Shown piece after piece: positions 62,247 through 64,000 of a stretch of 64,000 bases of DNA. A program made the translations under genes and the position numbers. Below the pieces are notes generated by a model. That model was not told where the DNA came from and made no database searches. It saw only the letters and a list, made by a program, of their open reading frames with translations. The DNA is from Gordionus sp. m RMFG-2023 (lineage: Eukaryota > Nematomorpha > Gordioida > Chordodea > Parachordodidae), in assembly GCF_954871325.1 (NCBI RefSeq), contig NC_088776.1, positions 52,966,569 through 53,030,568 on the forward strand. The letters are read 5' to 3'. How positions within the stretch are numbered: position 1 is the first letter of the stretch; the number at the start of each line of letters is the position of its first letter.

Positions 62247-63470
62247 AAATAAATATATTTATCTCCAAAAGAGGGCGTTAAATACATATATATTAAAATA
62301 TATTAGGAAACCTGAATGATTATTGTTAGCGCGGTGTAAAAACATATGGAACACCTAAAAATTAAAAAAATGATAGGTTTCTGACATTCTATAACCGACT
62401 CATAACCGATCCAATGACTGAATAATGCATTGCCAGCGTTATACACGGAAAAATTTTCATTATTTTTCTATATGTATATATTACATCTGTATGGTAAGCA
62501 TTATTCTAAAATATTTTTTAAAAATAATGTGATTTGACCGATAGTTGTCTAGCAAAATTTGTATAATGTGCTGAACCCTTCATCATTTTTTCTTTGTATA
62601 GGTTTGACATTATTCAGCCAGTACATTGTCCTTTTATTATAGGGGGACCTATTTCCATAATTTCACTTTAACTACCTTCTTCTTCAATACCATTAGTGTT
62701 ATGGAAAAGTTTACATAAAATTGTTAATGATATTCTATCGAGTTACATTATGTATAAAATATATTCTTTATTTATTTCATTTTGGTGTTGTTATTTTTTT
62801 TATCTATCTATCTTAATATGAGTTGTCAAATTTCAAATTGATTTAAGATGTCAATATATTCAAATGGCAGAAAAATAATAAGGAAGTTAATACATGATTC
62901 TCCAAATTTATATTCTGTTATATGTAAATTTTTTAAACAAGAATATTTAAAAGTATCTGTATCATTGGTCAAGAAAATGGAAAAAATACAGGATTCTTTT
63001 CAGAATAAAGTTTTATTTACAGGTAGTAGTACCTTACTAAAAATGTCAAAACTGAGTACAAGATACAAAGGTATCTTGTATATTAGATACAAGTATTCGC
63101 GGTACTGCTCAACTCTGGAAATATATTAATTATGAGGTTCAATAAAAATATTTTAAATAAATAAATATTGTTCAATAATAAAATATTAACTGATATTTAT
63201 CTGTCATATTTATAAATTAATAATATTTATTGATAATGTACAAATAATGAAAATTTTATGCATGCGCTTTTTATTTTAATAATGAGAAATAAAAATAGTA
63301 CTTCCCTCTACTTAATTTGAATGCAGGTTTGTATTCAAAAGTCTTCAAACAAATTTTTAAAGGTTCAAACCGATATTTTATTTTTTATGAATGAAACCTA
63401 GAAACGTATTTTTGTACCATCGTGAATAGATATTTTTTTTTTGAGTTGGATCCATGTCTGGATTCCATCT
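62247..63470. other. AT-rich sequence ending in a hAT-like terminus
   Basis: An open segment at 62848-63129 runs into a terminus that reads, on the minus strand, CAGAGTTGAGCAGTACCGC (63117-63099), with the palindrome GATACAAAGGTATC nearby. The open frame is therefore more likely part of an unrecognised element than a host exon. A similar end lies at about 9568-9602. Confidence 0.4.
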
Positions 63471-63479
63471 GGGATAGGA

Positions 63480-63680
63480 AAAGTTTGCATCCAAAGAAGG
63501 GGAGAGAGGTGGGGTTAGGTATTTAGAGGGGGGGGGTAAGGGGTAGGCATTTAAGGGGGGTATTCTACTAGGCAGAGTCTACATGAGCGGGATAGGTAGG
63601 AACAGTTTGCATCCTATTTTTTTTGAGGGGGTAGGGGGTAAGCTGCTTTAATGGGGAGAGGATAAATTTTTTGGGGGGTT
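63480..63680 (+). other. G-rich tract on the plus strand
   Basis: Repeated runs such as GGGGAGAGAGGTGGGG, a run of about 9 G then TAAGGGG, and GGGGGTAGGGGG occur within 200 bp. The AGTTTGCATCC motif appears twice (63482 and 63604), so the tract includes an imperfect duplication of about 120 bp. It could form G-quadruplexes. No gene. Confidence 0.6.
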
Positions 63681-64000
63681 ATTTATTAAATTTTGAGATG
63701 AAATAGGAAAAAATTTATTGCTGTAAAAATTAATACTTTTATTATAGTATTATTATAATAAAATTCATCGACCAAATCTATATATTGCAAACAATCATAC
63801 ACATTGTTTTCCAAATATCCTTTTAAATTACATTTAAAAGGTTTAGATATATCAGCAAGCTCATAATGGCATAATAATTAATTCATTGTAAATAATGGAG
63901 GTTTTAATTGAATTTATTATCTAAAAAATAAATTCTTTATATTCACAAAATATCGATAGTTGGTAGTAGAGATAGATTAATTTAAGTTTTCCTTTATAAA
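63681..64000. other. AT-rich end of window, nothing identified
   Basis: No open frame, repeat or element end was recognised. Confidence 0.4.

Noticed and set aside
62848-63129. 93-residue plus-strand open frame
   Set aside because: It runs into a transposon-like terminus, has no recognisable domain and no splice support.

Overview
The window looks like nuclear DNA of an invertebrate animal with a strongly AT-rich, repeat-laden genome. The evidence is two recognisable intron-containing animal genes with GT-AG introns: a cytosolic sulfotransferase and a TMED10/p24-delta cargo receptor. Around them are hAT-type DNA transposons, many small non-autonomous elements and microsatellites. Nothing supports a bacterial, organelle or viral origin, and I cannot name the species.

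Layout. 1-540 carries a short tandem array. About 788-5760 (minus strand) holds a three-exon gene model for an unrecognised, glycosylation-site-rich secreted or membrane-anchored protein. 6286-7991 is a decayed hAT transposon with an exact 8-bp target duplication. From 8 kb to 47 kb I found no host gene I would defend. This gene desert contains a nested hAT pair (13229-14609), fold-back MITEs (about 11975-12348 and 21175-21420), a hAT-like MITE (24688-25090), an integrase fossil of the Ty3/gypsy class (about 25540-26500), a 2-kb hAT element with intact ends (36961-39027, itself carrying a smaller insert), and further hAT-like MITEs at 42305-42701, 45395-45714 and 46087-46273. A (TTTC)n microsatellite lies at 46480-46692.

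The gene-bearing end runs from about 47.85 kb to 59.6 kb. A six-exon sulfotransferase (plus strand, 47987-54163) with a TATA box faces a five-exon TMED10 gene (minus strand, 59602-55033). Their 3' ends are convergent, about 870 bp apart, with a nearly palindromic poly(A)-signal pair between them. Exon joins in both genes were checked for splice sites, phase and conserved motifs. Introns of both genes carry MITEs. 59.6-64 kb holds minisatellites, diverged duplications and a G-rich tract but no gene I can support.

The genes do not form a pathway: one enzyme transfers sulfate in the cytosol, the other sorts cargo between ER and Golgi. The most novel items are the unrecognised glycoprotein gene, the sulfotransferase with a long Ser/Asn-rich tail and an altered dimer motif, and the hAT-like elements whose ends pair a G-run with a C-run. 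No clearly new multi-gene system was found.
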